From: Chiridota heheva
Lineage: Eukaryota > Echinodermata > Holothuroidea > Apodida > Chiridotidae
Assembly: GCA_020152595.1 (NCBI GenBank)
Contig: JAIGNY010003296.1
Coordinates: 554,501 to 618,500, forward strand
DNA: 64,000 bases
Direction: 5' to 3'
A program made the translations under genes and the position numbers. The notes under the pieces were generated by a model. It made no database searches. It was not told the DNA's origin and worked only from the letters and a program-made list of their open reading frames with translations. Positions 1 through 13,485 of the stretch are shown here, one piece after another. The first letter of the stretch is position 1, and each line of letters starts with the position of its first letter.

Positions 1-811
1 AAGCTGTGGAACTCAGTTCTTGCATGATAAAACATGCGTTGTCTTGTGAGTTTTCAGTTCGTGGCAATTTTAGTATCCTCATTGATTCTATGTAGACCTA
101 AGATGAGACAACAGGAGTTAAAAGGGGAAGAAAAAAAATTACACTGAGATAATTGTTAACTGTTTTCCATAGCGGCGCCGCAGGAAGACAGGGAGAAAAT
201 GTAGAGGGTGGGGTGGGATGGTAAGGTCCTTGCATTATCTCTATTATCTGTTAACATTTTATTGACTGCTGGTCAGTGCTTTAAACAGTCAACATCCCTA
301 CAGTTTGTGGTGCCTGTTGGGGCCACCACTGCCTGCATTACTTTTAAAGATCTTTTTTATTTTCTTGGAGAAAGATATCAAAAAATAAGATAGCTACGTT
401 CACCCATCTGCATACCCCAAAAAAAAATCATGCTGCGTACAAAATATTCTTCTATTCTATTAAACCGGTAGGGTGGGGAGGTAAGAATTTGACAGAGGTG
501 GTGGGAGGAAATCTTTTCGGAGATAAAATTGTATTATGAAAATGCAATTTGGTAAGATTGAAAGAACATGGCAAAACTCAAAGGCTTCTCTATCAATAAG
601 ATTTTTTTTTTAGGCAGCAACATTTGATGTGAACACAATTTACCAGTGTAATTTTCCATTTATAAACACAAAAACTTTAAGGATTTTGCTTTATCAGAAG
701 AAATGGCTCTCCTGACCCCCCACATGCATCCCTTCTTTTGGTAGACCTGAAAACTCAACTTCAAGGTGATAATTTTCTGAACAAAAATATAAAAGAAGAA
801 GCAGGACATAC
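1..811. other. Intron after dynein exon 26, nothing recognised
   Basis: AT-rich intron sequence with short homopolymer runs. I see no exon, RNA gene or repeat family here. Short open frames are not supported. Confidence 0.6.
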
Positions 812-1049
812 CTCATCATAAAGGAACGTCACCAAAGAGATATCCTCAAAGAGCTTCTTCTTGGGTACATGCAGGCTGTGGCTTGCACACATCTCTGTGA
901 AGATGCCGGCCAGTCTCCTACGACAATCTGTTGTCATGGCGCCGCAGTAGGTCAGAAACGCGGCGGTGACGATGCAGTTAGACAAGAGCCATTCATTGTT
1001 GGCATTTTCATCAACGTAAGTTTGCCATCTTTCTCTCTCATTCTGTAAG
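812..1049 (-). CDS. Dynein exon 26: start of AAA5
   Basis: The acceptor is ..ttaacag and the donor GAG|GTATGT. It encodes SLQNERERWQ followed by NCIVTAAFLTYCGAMTT, matching the conserved dynein AAA5 start (RW.. then ..LAAGFLSYSGPF in typical chains). The length of 238 bp completes the Ser codon split with exon 25 and ends in phase 0. This is the last exon in the window; the gene continues beyond position 1. Confidence 0.92.
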
Positions 1050-4000
1050 CTGTTAACACAACAGAATAGGGTTTGAAATAATCTGCAATGCTTTTGTCAA
1101 TGTTCTGTGAAATTATATTAAATTTTCATGCAATTCATGACAGAAATTATGTATTGAGGACAAAAACTATTCTCTTTAGATCTTATCCATGAGAGCAAAT
1201 GAGAGCAAATTTCACTTTAATGTTGATGACACTCTCCAAGCCATTATGAATACTCCGAGTCTTTAGTATTTGACAACAAATGAGCAATATCCTCCCTAGC
1301 ACCATGCATCTTCATCACACAAAATATGACAAATTCTTTTAACACCAGACCCTAGTGAAGTTTTTTTCCCAGAGAGGGGTGCTCCACCCTGTCCATTTTT
1401 CCTCCATGCTGCCCTTTTTTCCTCCATCCTGCCACTTTTTAAAATTCCTTTACATTTTTAACATACTAAAATCTAATTTTTGATAATTGTTTCACCTCCC
1501 TGTTATGGTCATGCCGAGAAGTTTCTCTTTAGGCCTACCCACACCGGACACCTGTGTTAATCCTGAAAACTCAGGTATGACCAATTACCAACCCGACTTC
1601 CTGTTCAGTGTATTGTGTTTCCAGTCCAAGCAATGATTGTTTATCTGCCATTCCCATGCACACCACAACCAAGTAGCTGAGGGCTATTTGTGTGTATAAG
1701 ATTACACAATGCCAGAGATGAATATTCAAGGCACAAATGTGATTATAATTATTCATCCATGTTAGGTGTTTTAGTGGGAGAAGTTTGTTTTCAAACTGGT
1801 GATAGAAATAGCTGTGTATCTCAATGCCTGAGGTATTAACTGTGAATGACTGAAGGATCATTTCTCCTAAGGAAAGATATTGTTTTCATGGTACTTTGTT
1901 ATGGCTACATGTTGTATTTATTCTCTCCTATTAACATTTAAAGGGCCCCAGTGACCATGTTGCATGCACTTTCCTACCATGTAAGTGCCTTTCTTCTTTA
2001 TCACTGGCACCCTGTCCCTTTCTAGATCAAGCTAGGGATTTGATCACTGGCACCCTGTCCCTTTCTAGACCAAGCTAGGGGTTTGATCACTGGCACCCTA
2101 GTCCCTAGGGTTTGATCACTGGCAGTCCCTTTACAGCTAGGGTTTGATCACTGGCACCCTGTCCCTTTCTAGATCAAGCTAGGGGTTTGATCACTGGCAC
2201 CCTGTCCCTTTCAAGATCAAGCTAGGGGTTTGATCAGTGGCACCCTGTCCCTTTCTAGACCAAGCTAGGGGTTTGATCACTGGCACCCTGTCCCTTTCTA
2301 GACCAAGCTAGGGGTTTGATCACTGGCACCCTGTCCCTTTCTAGATACAGCTAGGGGTTTGATCACTGGCACCCTGTCCCTTTCTAGATCAAGCTAGGGG
2401 TTTGATCACTAGCACCCTGTCCCTTTCAAGATCAAGCTAAGGGGTTTGATCAGTGGCACCCTGTCCCTTTCTAGACCAAGCTAGGGGTTTGATCACTGGC
2501 ACCCTGTCCCTTTCTAGACCAAGCTAGGGGTTTGATCACTGGCACCCTGTCCCTTTCTAGATCAAGCTAGGGGTTTGATCACTGGCACCCTGTCACTTTC
2601 TAGATTAAGCTAGGGGTTTGATCAGTGGCACCCTGTCCCTTTCTAGATCAAGCAAGAGGGGTTTGAGCACACATTATACCTGTGGATCATACTAGTAGCA
2701 GCTTTGAGTCTCTCATTGCTGGCTGACAGCTCCAAGTCCAGCTTGTGTTTCCTGACCACCGCAGCATCAAACTCCAACTGCAGCTTGGTCACCTCATCCT
2801 GAAGCATCGGGATGTCTGCCTCCGTGTAAACGGGCTCAATTTTCTCCTCCTTCTCCTCTGTTGCCTCTTCCTGCTCCTTAGCAGCCTTAAAGGATGATAA
2901 TCAATCAATCAATCACTAGTAAATGATAAATACCAATTAATCAATCAATCAAATGATAATTCATCAATCAATAGAAAATTATCATGACAATCAATTGATC
3001 AATTAAGAGCAAATGATGATAATAATCAATTAAACAATCATAAACAAATGATGATAATCAATTAATCAAGAGCAAATGATGATAATAATTAAGAACAAAT
3101 TATGATGATAATCAATTCATCGCTTGACAGCAAATGATGGTGATTGTTCCACCAATAGCAAATGATGACAATTATATAATCAGTTGATAGCAAATGATTA
3201 ATCAAATAACAGCAACTGAAAATAATCATCTAATCACTTGATAGTAACTGATGTAAATCATTCAATAAATTGATAGCAATTGACGATAATCAATTGATAT
3301 CAAATAAAGATGATGACTTATCAAACAAATGATGATAAACAATGCAATTAACTAATTGATAGAACAGGAATAACCAATCAATCAATTAATAGCAAATGAT
3401 GATAACAGACGGACGGACGTAAATGAGGAATGGACAGATGGACAAACAGTGAATAGTCTTCACTTGCAATCCCTAGCCAACGAGGACTGTGCAGGTGAGC
3501 TCTGCAACTATGCTTTATTATCTGCATTATCATTTTTGACATGCATAAATATCTTTATGTCTTACAGATATAATGCCTGTTATTTAATATCATGCATAGA
3601 AATAGTTGCTAAGAACTTAGTAAAATGTTTGCTAAGAACTTAGTAAAATGTTTGCCAAGGACTTAGTAAAATGTTTGCTAAGAACTTAGTAAAATGCTAC
3701 CATGTTTTAAGGATTTTAAAGATCTATTTCTAAAGCTATATAGCATCGATCAATTGTCTAGCAAATCACCTGGAAGTGCTGGATACCTGATAAACAGGAT
3801 TTCATATCCTGATTGAGATACAGCTGTATAGCTATAGAGCAAAGTCTAACAAATCACCTGAAAGTGCTGAATTAAAACAGGATTTCATATCATGATTGAG
3901 ATACAGCTGTATAGCTATAGAGCAAAGTCTAACAAATCACCTGAAAGTGCTGAATTAAAACAGGATTTCATATCCTGATTGAGATATAGCTGTAGAGCTA

Positions 4001-7000
4001 TACAGCAAAGTCTAGCAAATCACCTGGAAGTGCTGGATACCTGATAAACAGGATTTCATATCATGATTGAGATACAGCTGTATAGCTATAGAGCAAAGTC
4101 TAGCAAATCACCTGAAAGTGCTGAATTAAAACAGGATTTCATATCCTGATTGAGATACAGCTGTATAGCTATAGAGCAAAGTCTAACAAATCACCTGAAA
4201 GTGCTGAATTAAAACAGGATTTCATATCCTGATTGAGATATAGCTGTAGAGCTATACAGCAAAGTCTAGCAAATCACCTGAAAGTGCTGGATACTTGTTA
4301 ATCAGGATTTCATATCATGATTGAGATATAGCTGTATAGCTATATAGCAAAGTCTAGCAAATCACCTGAAAGTGCTGAATTAAAACAGGATTTCATATCC
4401 TGTTTGAGATACAGCTGTAGAGCTATAGAGCAAAGTCTAACAAATCACCTGAAAGTGCTGAATTAAAACAGGATTTCATATCCTGATTGAGATACAGCTG
4501 TATAGCTATAGAGCAAAGTCTAACAAATCACCTGAAAGTGCTGAATTAAAACAGGATTTCATATCCTGATTGAGATATAGCTGTATAGCTATACAGCAAA
4601 GTCTAGCAAACCACCTGGAAGTGCTGGATACTTGTTAATCAGGATTTCATATCATGATTGAGATATAGCTGTATAGCTATATAGCAACGTCTAGCAAATC
4701 ACCTGAAAGTGCTGAATTAAAACAGGATTTCATATCCTGATTAAGATATAGCTATATAGCTATATAGCAAAGCCTAGCAAATCACCTGAAAGTGCTGAAT
4801 TAAAACAGGATTTCATATCCTGATTGAGATATAGCTGTATATTAAACTCAGTGCTAATATTCAGAACAGGCTATCACTTCCCTTTGGGGATATTCAATAA
4901 TAATCCCATCCCATCTTTCTAAATGGAAAAAAGATATCAACCTGGGTTTTTCCTACAAATTGTTTCTATCATATACACGTCCATCTGAAAATTATTTCTT
5001 GAATTCTTTCATCAAAAGTAACTGCTAGCTCTCTCAAGCTTCTATGGCTAATAAATCAAATATAAATTAATAAAAAAAGTTGCCTATTGCAAGGCGCTCC
5101 ACAAAATGTTTAAGTCTACCAGTAAACCAAGAATACATTCATACATACCTGCCATGCTTTATAATACTGTTTATATGTTACCATAATGCAATCTATGACA
5201 ACTTTTAACATCACATATTACATTTCATATGCTGTGTAATATATACATGCTTTGCTTCCATGCATTGTTTGTACTAGTCGGTTTTTAGCATGCATGCATC
5301 ACAAGTGATAACAAAGAATTACAATTTCAAGATATTTTGATTTGAAGTGAAACTCGTGTAAAGGTTCGTGTTCCCTGGTCAGCACACATTTGACTATCTG
5401 TATAAAAACTTATTTTGTAGCTAGGAACTACAATTTTGAAAAAGAAAATTTCATATGTAAATTAAACTTTATATAACAAACCAGTTGACCAGGAATGACA
5501 TCAAGACACATCTAGCCTGAGCACAACCTTAATAAAACTAATATTTTTGGTGTCTAGAATAGAAAGATGTCTTAAACATGACTTGTCCTTCTCCTTGAAA
5601 ATTTGTTCCAGCAACTCATAACCACAAACTTACTGTAGCAAATAGTGAGACCACTTTATCTTAATGAAAATAACCACACAATAAGGACTTTATCCATTGC
5701 TAATATGATACTCAGCACTAACTTCCACAACAACTAAGGTTTCCAGAATAAAGAAAATAAAGAATACAAATCTGACCCGACCTGGTTATGTTTCAGGTCG
5801 GGTCTGACTATTTGAAACTTTAAGGAGCAGAGCAACTAATGGTTTTGTCACTACATATGCTTAACATGATCCATGTTATTGAAAATAAAACACAACTACT
5901 CAGTTTCACAATGGCTTGAACGTGCACCGTAAATTAGCTGCAGCTTTGAACCTTTTTAAAGTGTCCATTGTAAAGCACTTTTAGTACACATCATGTGTAA
6001 GAAACTGCTATGTAAGAAGTGGGTATTATCATAATTATGTTTATTATCTCAAATTGTTAGACTCTATACTGTATGTGTACGCAACAACAAAGTGTAAAAA
6101 CATATGTGCTAAACTTCAATAATATGAAATGCAGCAGAAAACTATGTGATGTGTCTGTTGGTTCTGCACACTCCACAATGTGCAATGACGATATCTTAGC
6201 TTTCAAGGAATATTCCTATATTTTTTGTGAGTAAAATTTTATTTGAAAGAGCATATTTAGAGCCAATTTGGTACAAAAATCAGGTTGATATTATATTCCG
6301 TTCAGGAGATATGGATTTTTAAATATTTCCCACTTGCACTTTAAAGTTTTTGTACAGTATGATGAATTCGCGTTTGATGATGTCATAGAGGTAATTCCAT
6401 TTCAAAAGTTTATGTATTTCTTTGAACGTTAATTGGTTGTTTTTGTATGATTAGAAACAATTTCCCAAAAGTTATTGAAGTGGGTATATTTGGCAATGTA
6501 TATAAATACCTGACTTTCATTAATTTATTTTTCTAGCAAATTTTACTAATAAAGAAGGATGATAGATTTCAATAAAATACATCAACTTTGTGGGAGAATG
6601 TGTTGCTGTGATGTCATACTGAACCTTTTCCTATTCATTTATTGTCATTTCTTGCAAAACTTTTAAATTTGAATATTTCCTAATAGGAATAACATATCAA
6701 CATGATTTTTGTACTAAATTGTTTCTAAAGTTTTTCTCTTTCTTATGAAAGGTTAAAAAAAAACATGGAAATATTCCTTTAAAGGACAAGTCGGTGAAAA
6801 AGTGAGAATGTATTTTTTGCAAAATCAAATCATAGGTTATCAGTATCAAGTATGTACATAGTGTATTAATATTTCAATATTCTATAGACTTCATAATATT
6901 ACACCTTCATATTTTGGTAGAGTGCTCTTTTAAGGAAAAATTTCTTTAACACTGACACACACAAAAAAATGACTGTGGTACAATCAAGTTTATCACATGA

Positions 7001-10000
7001 CAATTTAATTTATCAGCCAGAAGGTTTTTTAATTTCATCATAACTAATCTACATGTATACGTCATATCAGGGTAACCTTTCTAGTTGGCGCCATTTTGAT
7101 ATGATTGAAACACAGCCACCTAAATGGTTGAAAATCATCATTTGCATTGAGGATAAAAAATATAAAAATGTCCAAACATTCAATTTGTGGACAAACATTC
7201 AATTTGTGGACAAACATGCCGAAAGTTTCTCTTTAAGCCTACCCACACCAGACACCTGAGTTAATCTTGAAAACTCAGGTATGACAATTACCAACCCGAC
7301 TTCCTGTTCAGTGTATTGTGTTTCCACTCCTGCCATTTTCATGCACACCACAGCCAAGTAGCCCAAGGCTATTTGTGTGTATAAGATTACACAAAGCCAG
7401 AATAATCAAGGCACTTTTGTGATTGAAATCACTCATCCATGTTAAGTGTCTTAGTGGGAGAAGTTTGTTCTCAAACTGGTGATAAAAATAGCTATGTATC
7501 ATAATGCCTGAGGTAATGATGTGCATTAATTGTGAATGATTGACGGACCATTTCTCCTAATTAAAGATATTGCTTCATGAACTTTGAGCAAAAATGGAAA
7601 AAAAAGAAGAAAAAAGATCAATAGGAAGAGGAAAATTGAAATTTAAGAGACAGGACAAATGATTTTCCCAACCATGACTGAATGATCAAAGAAGCTGGAT
7701 TTTAGACATGGATGTGACTCAGTCCTCATACCAATGATAATGCTGTACAAATAAGTTAGGAAAACCAATCTGCATTTTCTGTTAAGTAGCAAAAGAGTAC
7801 AAAGTGCCAGAAAGCTGAAGGTTGTTAAGAATTTATGCAAATACCATATTCGACGTAATAAATGCCATGGGGCTTACAAAAATAGAATTGCACCAAAAAG
7901 GAAATGTTGGTGGGTGCAAGCATGGGCTCTTATTACGTCGGATACAGTATGATTAGTTTCATCGCAGTCAACTAAATGTTATTAACGTATTGGTTTGTGA
8001 TTAATTCTTACCATTGTTTCTTGTTCCTTTCAAACAAAGATTTCACAGAGAATGGAAGATAATATACACAGAGGTACAAAATTATTTCACAAAATTGGAG
8101 AGAAAACATTATACTTAAGTAGTAAACTCTGAAAAAGATTTTAAAAGAAGTATTAATACAAAGTACATTAAGGAATAATCGTTTAAATAGTTAATCATCC
8201 CATGTAGCCGTTATCAAACTTGTTAAATATATAAACAAAATGTCAATTGTTTTATGTAAAACATGGGTATAGCAGTGTTGGAAGATTTGTATGACACCCC
8301 CCCCCCCTTCCTCCTCTCCCCACACAACAAAAAATGAAAAATGGAAAAAAGGTAAAATACAGTGGAGATGTTTAGGCGATGACCTTTTTGTTTTGCTATT
8401 AAATGTGAAATTTCGCCCCCAAACCATGTGACAAACTTTCGACCCCAAACTGTGAATTTTTTCCTCTTTCCATCTCCAGTCCAGAATACTGGCTACACTT
8501 CTGTAATAGAGCACTAAATGATAGATCACTCAGGGTAAATGTGAGTTCCGATAAAGTAGAACATTCTAGCCTTTAAATATAGAACTTATTCTCTGCTTTA
8601 GCTAGGTGCAGTAAATAAATACTGAAAGCATTAAATATGGAACTTATTCTCTGCCTTAGCTAGGTGCAGTGAATAAATACTCAAACCAGCTGCGTTGAGA
8701 ACCCACAAAGGTAGTTTTAATCCTTTGGCAAACTGAAGATTTTAACTTTTGATAAGTTTCCTTTCTTGGTGAAGCTCCGTTCCATAAAGTCAAAGTGTTT
8801 TCTTTTATCCTACTTGTATACATCTTTTATTCTACATTATACCTAGGCTTTTTGTCATGTTAGTGCATCATATCCAAAACCTTAAGAACCTTGGAATTAA
8901 TCTGAAACAAAATAAATGAAATGACAAATTCACAATGGATAGGTAAAAATAGGCCTTCATGCCCTGTGAAGGGGCAATATTTTTTTCTTCAGACAATAGC
9001 CAATTTTGTTTGTAGTTTCCTATTATTTTAATTAATTCCCCCCCTCACCCCCTCCTTTATTGCAAATAATACACATATTCCAAATACTGCTACCATTCAA
9101 TACATCTTGTGTTAATATTCCTCTATTTAGCTGAAATCTTACAATTTCTTTGCGATCATTTCTAAATTTGATGGTTAGTTAATCCAATTAACCTGTTACA
9201 ATATTATACACACCACCACGATTAACAATCGAAGGAGTACATGATCAACATTGTAAGTTTTGGGTTGATAAGCAAAGTATTCATTTTCACGGTTAACAAT
9301 TTTTGCCCAATCCTCACTACAAATTTTCAGTCTTTTCACCTGCTGGAAGCTCCAGTCCATTTCGGTGGGTATGAATTTTGGACTCTCCTGGAAGCAATTA
9401 AAAAATCCACCACAGACAGTTAGTTCAGGGATTTTACGCATCAGTAATTACACTCCCAATCATCTATATGCACACAATGTAACTTGTTGTGAAGAGCCAG
9501 ACATTGTGGATTTGGTTACTGCAGGGCCAAGTTATGCATGTAATGTGGGGCTGAAGATTCATTTGGACTTTTAAAAGGATGCTTTCATCAGTGAGTTATA
9601 AACATTTTGGTGAGTTTGGATTTATTGGACTGAAAATTTATAGCCAGTGTTATTCATCATGAGATTGGAGATACATATGATGCCCCATTGCACTAAAATA
9701 ACTTTTTCTGCAACTTCGAACAAAACTGCATTGTTTGACAGTATCATCAGAAAAGCCCAATAGTAAACTTAATTGCGAGATAGCACAAAGTCAATAAGGT
9801 CTATCGCAAATAGAAATCGCAATGCATGATGGGATAGAAAAGGGGGCAAAAGTACAAGCGTTGTGTACATGTACATGTGTATTTGCGCACGCTCACGCCC
9901 GCGCTTTTGCCCGATTTTCTATCCCATCATGCATTGCCATTTTTATTTGCGATATCACACTACTTGTTACTGGGTAAATTCCTTCAACTTTTTCGGAAAA

Positions 10001-13000
10001 TTGACAGAAAGTTTCTTAAATTTTCAGGAAATCTTCAACAATTTTAGGGATAATTGTCAATTTTCAGAAGATTCCCTTCAATTTTGGAATACTTATTTCA
10101 AATTTCAAGAAATGCTGCTAAAATTTCCAACAAGTTTCCTTCATTTTTCAAAGATACATTTATGACTGATTTTCTAACAAAATTGTTTGATGTGCTGCTT
10201 TCGGTGTGAAAACAACCTTGACTAAATTGAACAGAATTCTTTTTGCTGATTCACTTACCCGTTCCTCCATTTCTTTTTGTATTCTATCCGACTCAGCCTT
10301 TTCTTTCTTTAGTTCCACCAATTTCTCCAGAGCTTTTCTGAGAGGACCACACTGCTGTGAGTACTCGACGAGGGCGCAGAGGTAAGCAGCCAGGTGGCCA
10401 GCATCCTCTGAGCTGTACCTGGTGGCAGCAATAGTAATGCCCTGGTGTTCTCCTGGTTGGACAGGGCTGCGTCTAGACGAGGTTGGCAGCTTAGCACTGT
10501 CTCCTTTAAACACAAAGAAGTTATATCATGCATAACAATAATCTAAGGGATGAAGGAAGGATCACCCATGCCAAAAAATGTATCTTAAAGCCAACCCGCA
10601 CCCGACACCTGAGTTAATCTTGAAAACTAAGGTATACAATTACCAACCCGACTTCCTGTTCAGTGTATTGTGTTTCCACTTCAATCAATGATTGTTTAAC
10701 TGCCATTTCCATGCATGCCACAGCCAAGTAGCCCAAGGCTATTTGTGTGTATAAGGTTACACAAAGCCAGAGCTAAGTAATCAAGGCACTTTTGTGATTG
10801 AAATCACTCATCCATGTTAAGTGTCTTAGTGGAAGAAGTTCTGTTTCCAAACTGGTGATAAAAATAGCTGTGAATCATAATGCCTGAGGTTATTAACTGT
10901 GAATGATTAACAGACCATTTCTCCTAAGGAAAGATAGAATGCCAACATTTACCCAGTTAATTATTTGCACTGGTAAATTAAGATTCTAAAAAAAATGCTC
11001 CCAATCGGAAAAAATCCTTCAATTTATGTAAAATCTTCAATTTTCAGGGAATCTCATTATTTTCTTCAATTTCAATATGATATCTGTGTGATTTAAAATA
11101 AGAAGAAAAAAAAGTAAGTACCATTAAAAGAACAAGAGAAGAAATTTACGACCAAGGTTTTTAACATTGTCGTTTAACGGCAAACAAACAATTATGCCCG
11201 TGAACCTGTTCACTAAATCTAAACTTTATTTTTCATTTCTTGAAAAGTATGAAAAATTACCTCCCACCACAAAAAAGAAGGATGCTAAAGTTTAACCAAG
11301 TGCCCTCTTTTTTCTTCTAGGGGCCGTTCACATGGTCCTGTTTAAGTATGCTTTGCATACTTTATCTGAGACACCCTAGAGTTCTGCTAGGACCATTTTT
11401 CGGCCTATAAGGATGTTTCAGTTGACGTAATGAGGTTACATGACTGTTTACATCCCCATTTTGTAGGATAGACCGTTGTCTGCTGTACACTTACATACAT
11501 TTGCATGTTGTTACATAAGATTACATTTGTAAGTAGCATGCCGGAATCTTGCTGTGCCATTGGTTGCATGCATACTAATAGATGTGTTTAGAATCCACTG
11601 ATTAAGATTACTTGAAGTACTTGGAGGGTAAAAAAACATTTTATATAAAAAAATTAATTCAAGTGGCCAGTTCATTTTAGCCCAGTGCGTGTTTATATGC
11701 CCAGTACGTGTTTTACATGCCCAGCATGTGTTTTCATCACCAGCGAGTGCTAGCGTGTGTTTTAGATCAAGTCTGTTTGTTTTACGGGTGATGTGACTGA
11801 GCTGTGTGAAGATCAGACACGTGAAATACTCAACAAGCAAAACTTTGCCCGGCAAAATTGCTCCCAGTTGAGTTAGATTCACGTGATGAAATTGCTCTAT
11901 TATGTGTGTGAAAGACTAAGGTATGGCAGATTCCTCTGAGACCCCAAAGTCTCAAGCTCATAACGTGTAACAGACTACAGTATACAGCTCTTCCGATCCT
12001 ATGGACCATCTTTTCTGCTATTCAAAACAAAATGTTATACAGCATGCAACCCTCATTTGAATATCATGAAGAGCTACATGTTATTTCAAGAATGTAATAA
12101 ATAATATGCAATATTCCAACCACAACAATACCGTCCTTAAAAGAGTAAAGAACAATGTATCATTGATCTGACGTGTGTTGACACTCTCCTCCTACTCCTT
12201 AAGCTGATTCTTTTTTGCATACTTACTTTTCCCCTTTTTTTTAATTCTTGTTGATTCAATCTATTATTCATAACATGATCTTTATGAAATTACACATTAC
12301 AAAAGAATAGTAGTGCATTAAATTGCACTGAAAATGTTAGATATCCCAAAAAGCCTACCTGTGAATTCCAGCAATGACCCTTCACCTGTGACCCCCTCCC
12401 CTTCTTTATTCTTTGGTAGATAGTACTCCAAATTGGCCAAGATGTTGGGTGCAAGACCATTTTCCCAATCAGGATGGTGAAGCATCTCAATAAACTTGAC
12501 CGAATCGTTCATCAGAACCGTCATCTGCTTCCATTTCTTCTTGTCATCGGCACTCTCTCTTCCCTCTGTTACACGAGAGAAAAGGAAGGTTTAATCCAAC
12601 TACAGCCATGAAGTCCCATCACGCCAGCATTAAGTCTTAACCTTGCAATACATTCTCTGTCTTAATCCCTGACAAAACCTCAAATCTGTCGGGTCTAATA
12701 TTGCTCACAACAGAAACCACAATCCAGTACAAGCTAAATGCACCAGGGATACCCACACAATTCACCTCACTTCCCATGGTCATAATCTGACATTGATAGT
12801 AAACAAATAGCAATGCATCTGCACTAACTATAACACTCAACACAAGGATGAAAGTATTCCCCTGTGGTCAATGTGTATGGCTTGAAATAATAATTTAAAA
12901 ATAGGACTGTATTTAACAGTGAAGGTATTCTTTGTTTATTGATGAGTGATTTTACGTGATGTTTTTTTGTAGGGTTAAAGAAATTTTAGACTAAAAATCT

Positions 13001-13452
13001 ATTGCAACAGATTTTCATCATGGGTGCTTATTCCCGGTTTTCATGGCACAAGCAGATGAGAGCACATGACTCCCCTGGACTGGAGGCCAATCCATTCCAA
13101 GTCAACTCCCCAGCAGCGCTGGCACTCATTTTACAACTGCATGCACTGGAGCAAGCAGAGTGCAATGGCTTGCTCAAGGACACAATGCAGGGCTTGTGGT
13201 GGGAATCAAACCTGGTACCTTTCGAGCATGACTCCTTATATAGGAATTTTGTTAAGGTTTTATAACAATAATAATGATGATGATGATGATAATGATAATG
13301 ATGATGAAGACGACGACGACGAAGATGATATGATGATAATGATGATGATGACGATGATTGATAATGATGATGATGATTATGATGATGATTGATGATGATG
13401 ATGATTGATTGATGATGATGGTGATTATGATTGATGATGATGACGAATAATA

Positions 13453-13485
<33 letters not shown>

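Noticed and set aside
1571-1861. Similar 70-96-codon open frames at 1,571-1,861 and 7,308-7,526
   Set aside because: They are parallel because both lie in copies of one dispersed 350-bp element; the third copy does not keep the frame.
3745-4850. Hammerhead-type ribozyme in the tandem arrays
   Set aside because: CTGAAAG words occur, but no CTGANGA plus GAAA core with closing stems was found on either strand.
13005-13262. 87-codon open frame ending before the GAT repeat
   Set aside because: It lies within a SINE copy; no independent evidence of coding.
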